Positions 4,256 through 5,227 of a stretch of 5,227 nucleotides of DNA are shown piece after piece. The stretch lies in assembly GCA_003154055.1 (NCBI GenBank), contig PMCH01000153.1, positions 5,608-10,834 on the forward strand, written 5' to 3'. Under the pieces are notes generated by a model that made no database searches, was not told where the DNA came from, and saw only the letters and a program-made list of their open reading frames with translations. Position 1 is the first letter of the stretch. The number at the start of each line of letters is the position of its first letter. The translations under genes were made by a program, and so were the position numbers. Source of the DNA: Acidobacteriaceae bacterium (GTDB lineage: Bacteria; Acidobacteriota; Terriglobia; Terriglobales; Acidobacteriaceae).

Positions 4256-5227
4256 TCAAGCAAGGTCGTAGCGATCCAGGTTCATGACCTTGTTCCACGC
4301 CGCCGCGAAGTCCTTCACAAACGCCTCCTTCGAGTCGTTACATGCATAGACTTCCGCGATTGCCCGGAGCTGGGAGTTCGAACCGAAGAGGAGATCGACG
4401 CGCGTGCCGGTCCACTTGATTTTGTCCGTTGCCCGGTCGCGCCCCTCATACACGCCTTCGGTAGAGGAGGCCTGCCACTTCGTATTCATGTCGAGCAGGT
4501 TGACGAAGAAATCATTCGTCAGCGTCTCGGGCCGGTTGGTGAAGACGCCGTGTTTGGCCTGCCCGAAGTTCGCATTCAGGGCGCGCATGCCGCCGATGAG
4601 AACGGTCATCTCGGGGGCAGTCAGTGTCAGCAACTGCGCCCGATCCACCAGCAACTCCTCCGCCTGCACTTGATGTCCGTTCCGGAGATAGTTGCGGAAC
4701 CCGTCGGCAACCGGCTCCATTACGGCGAAGGAGTGCACGTCGGTCTGCTTCTGCGAAGCATCCGTGCGCCCCGGCGAGAAGGGAATCTTCACTTTGTGCC
4801 CGGCCCTTTTCGCAGCTTCCTCGACGGCTGCGCAGCCGCCCAGAACGATCAAGTCTGCGAGCGAGACCTTCTTCTTGCTGGACTTCGAGCTGTTGAACTC
4901 CTTTTGGATCGCCTCCAGCTTCTTGAGAACCTTCGCCAGTTCGGCCGGCTGGTTCACTTCCCAATCCTTTTGTGGTGTGAGGCGAATGCGCGCCCCGTTC
5001 GCCCCACCGCGCTTGTCGGAGCCCCGGAACGACGACGACGATGCCCAGGCAGTCGTGACCAGCTGGGAGATCGACAGTCCGGATGCGAGGATCTTCGCTT
5101 TGAGTGCAGCAATGTCCTGCTCCCCGATCAGCTTATGATCCAGTGCGGGAACAGGGTCTTGCCACACCAGTTGTTCCTTCGGAACGAGCGGGCCAAGGTA
5201 CCGCGAGATCGGCCCCATGTCGCGGTG
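4256..5227 (-). CDS. katG: Catalase-peroxidase KatG, C-terminal part (5' end outside window)
   Basis: The visible 323 residues begin HRDMGPISRYLGP at the window edge and end MNLDRYDLA, the usual KatG C-terminus. KatG is a haem enzyme that disposes of hydrogen peroxide by catalase and peroxidase reactions. Only the last part of a ~720-740-residue protein is here, mainly the C-terminal domain, which lacks haem but is needed for the N-terminal active site to fold correctly. Family signatures are SSSFRGSDKRGGANGARIRL, VLGGCAAVE, PFSPGRTDASQKQTDV, LTAPEMTVLIGG, LTNDFFVNLLDM and GTRVDLLFGSNSQLRA. The Arg in the first HRD probably corresponds to the mobile arginine that modulates catalase activity (Arg418 in Mycobacterium tuberculosis), judged from distance to the C-terminus. 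The haem ligands and the Trp-Tyr-Met adduct lie outside. The frame continues past the edge, so the ATG at 5218 is internal. No frameshift or truncation is seen in the visible part. Confidence 0.96.
   Translation of the reverse strand, partial: HRDMGPISRYLGPLVPKEQLVWQDPVPALDHKLIGEQDIAALKAKILASGLSISQLVTTAWASSSSFRGSDKRGGANGARIRLTPQKDWEVNQPAELAKVLKKLEAIQKEFNSSKSSKKKVSLADLIVLGGCAAVEEAAKRAGHKVKIPFSPGRTDASQKQTDVHSFAVMEPVADGFRNYLRNGHQVQAEELLVDRAQLLTLTAPEMTVLIGGMRALNANFGQAKHGVFTNRPETLTNDFFVNLLDMNTKWQASSTEGVYEGRDRATDKIKWTGTRVDLLFGSNSQLRAIAEVYACNDSKEAFVKDFAAAWNKVMNLDRYDLA

Noticed and set aside
4161..4271. The continuation of the kinase-like frame to its stop, as a real small protein
   Set aside because: After GGMG the translation is basic and featureless, overlaps the katG 3' end antisense, and lacks a ribosome binding site, so only the homologous first part is reported.
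4512..4964. A 150-codon minus-strand frame overlapping katG in another frame
   Set aside because: The katG frame is unambiguous across the whole segment; this is a frame-shifted shadow and not evidence of a frameshift.
1..5227. Search for CRISPR arrays, tRNA/rRNA genes, transposases or phage and defence genes
   Set aside because: No regularly spaced repeats with spacers, no cloverleaf-like or rRNA-like segment, and no such protein motifs were seen on either strand.

Overview
The window looks like chromosomal DNA of an Acidobacteriota-type soil bacterium. GC is high (about 60% by eye). The amidohydrolase belongs to a style I associate with that phylum. Non-coding DNA carries heptamer tandem repeats and a dispersed repeat whose reverse-strand translation reads CHSERSEES. 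A Ser/Thr-kinase N-terminus of the form MAxxPGxKLGP...GxGGMG is also present, typical of the large kinase families there. The phylum call is recall-based inference, not a database result.

Layout. (1) 1-1338, + strand: an exported amidohydrolase-fold protein that lacks the usual metal ligands; its possible signal-peptide start is built from repeat DNA. (2) 1339-1778: a 440-bp gap. It opens with the last ~28 codons of a lost aquaporin gene, continues with non-coding DNA and a heptamer pair, and ends with a possible promoter and structured leader for the next gene. (3) 1779-3261, + strand: acpP and fabF, separated by one base, a core fatty-acid synthesis pair. (4) 3262-3343: a convergent gap filled by a 22-bp near-perfect inverted repeat made of heptamer-like units. 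(5) 3344-3925, - strand: an exported DsbA/thioredoxin-fold protein with a CPDC active site. (6) 3926-4255: a gap with two palindromes upstream of the DsbA-like gene, a degenerate 5' fragment of a Ser/Thr kinase gene, and a hairpin at the point where kinase similarity stops. (7) 4256-5227, - strand: the C-terminal ~323 residues of catalase-peroxidase KatG, running off the window end.

How they work together. AcpP carries acyl chains on phosphopantetheine and FabF elongates them with malonyl-ACP, so that pair is a functional unit. The amidohydrolase, DsbA-like protein and KatG show no operon link to it. KatG (peroxide removal) and the DsbA-like protein (envelope thiol redox) lie on the same strand, but a ~330-bp gap with gene debris separates them, so cotranscription is doubtful.

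I found no CRISPR array, transposase, RNA gene, phage gene or defence cassette, and no convincing new multi-gene system. The most unusual content is the intergenic debris (aquaporin tail, kinase head), the repeat-derived signal peptide, and the ligand-poor amidohydrolase.
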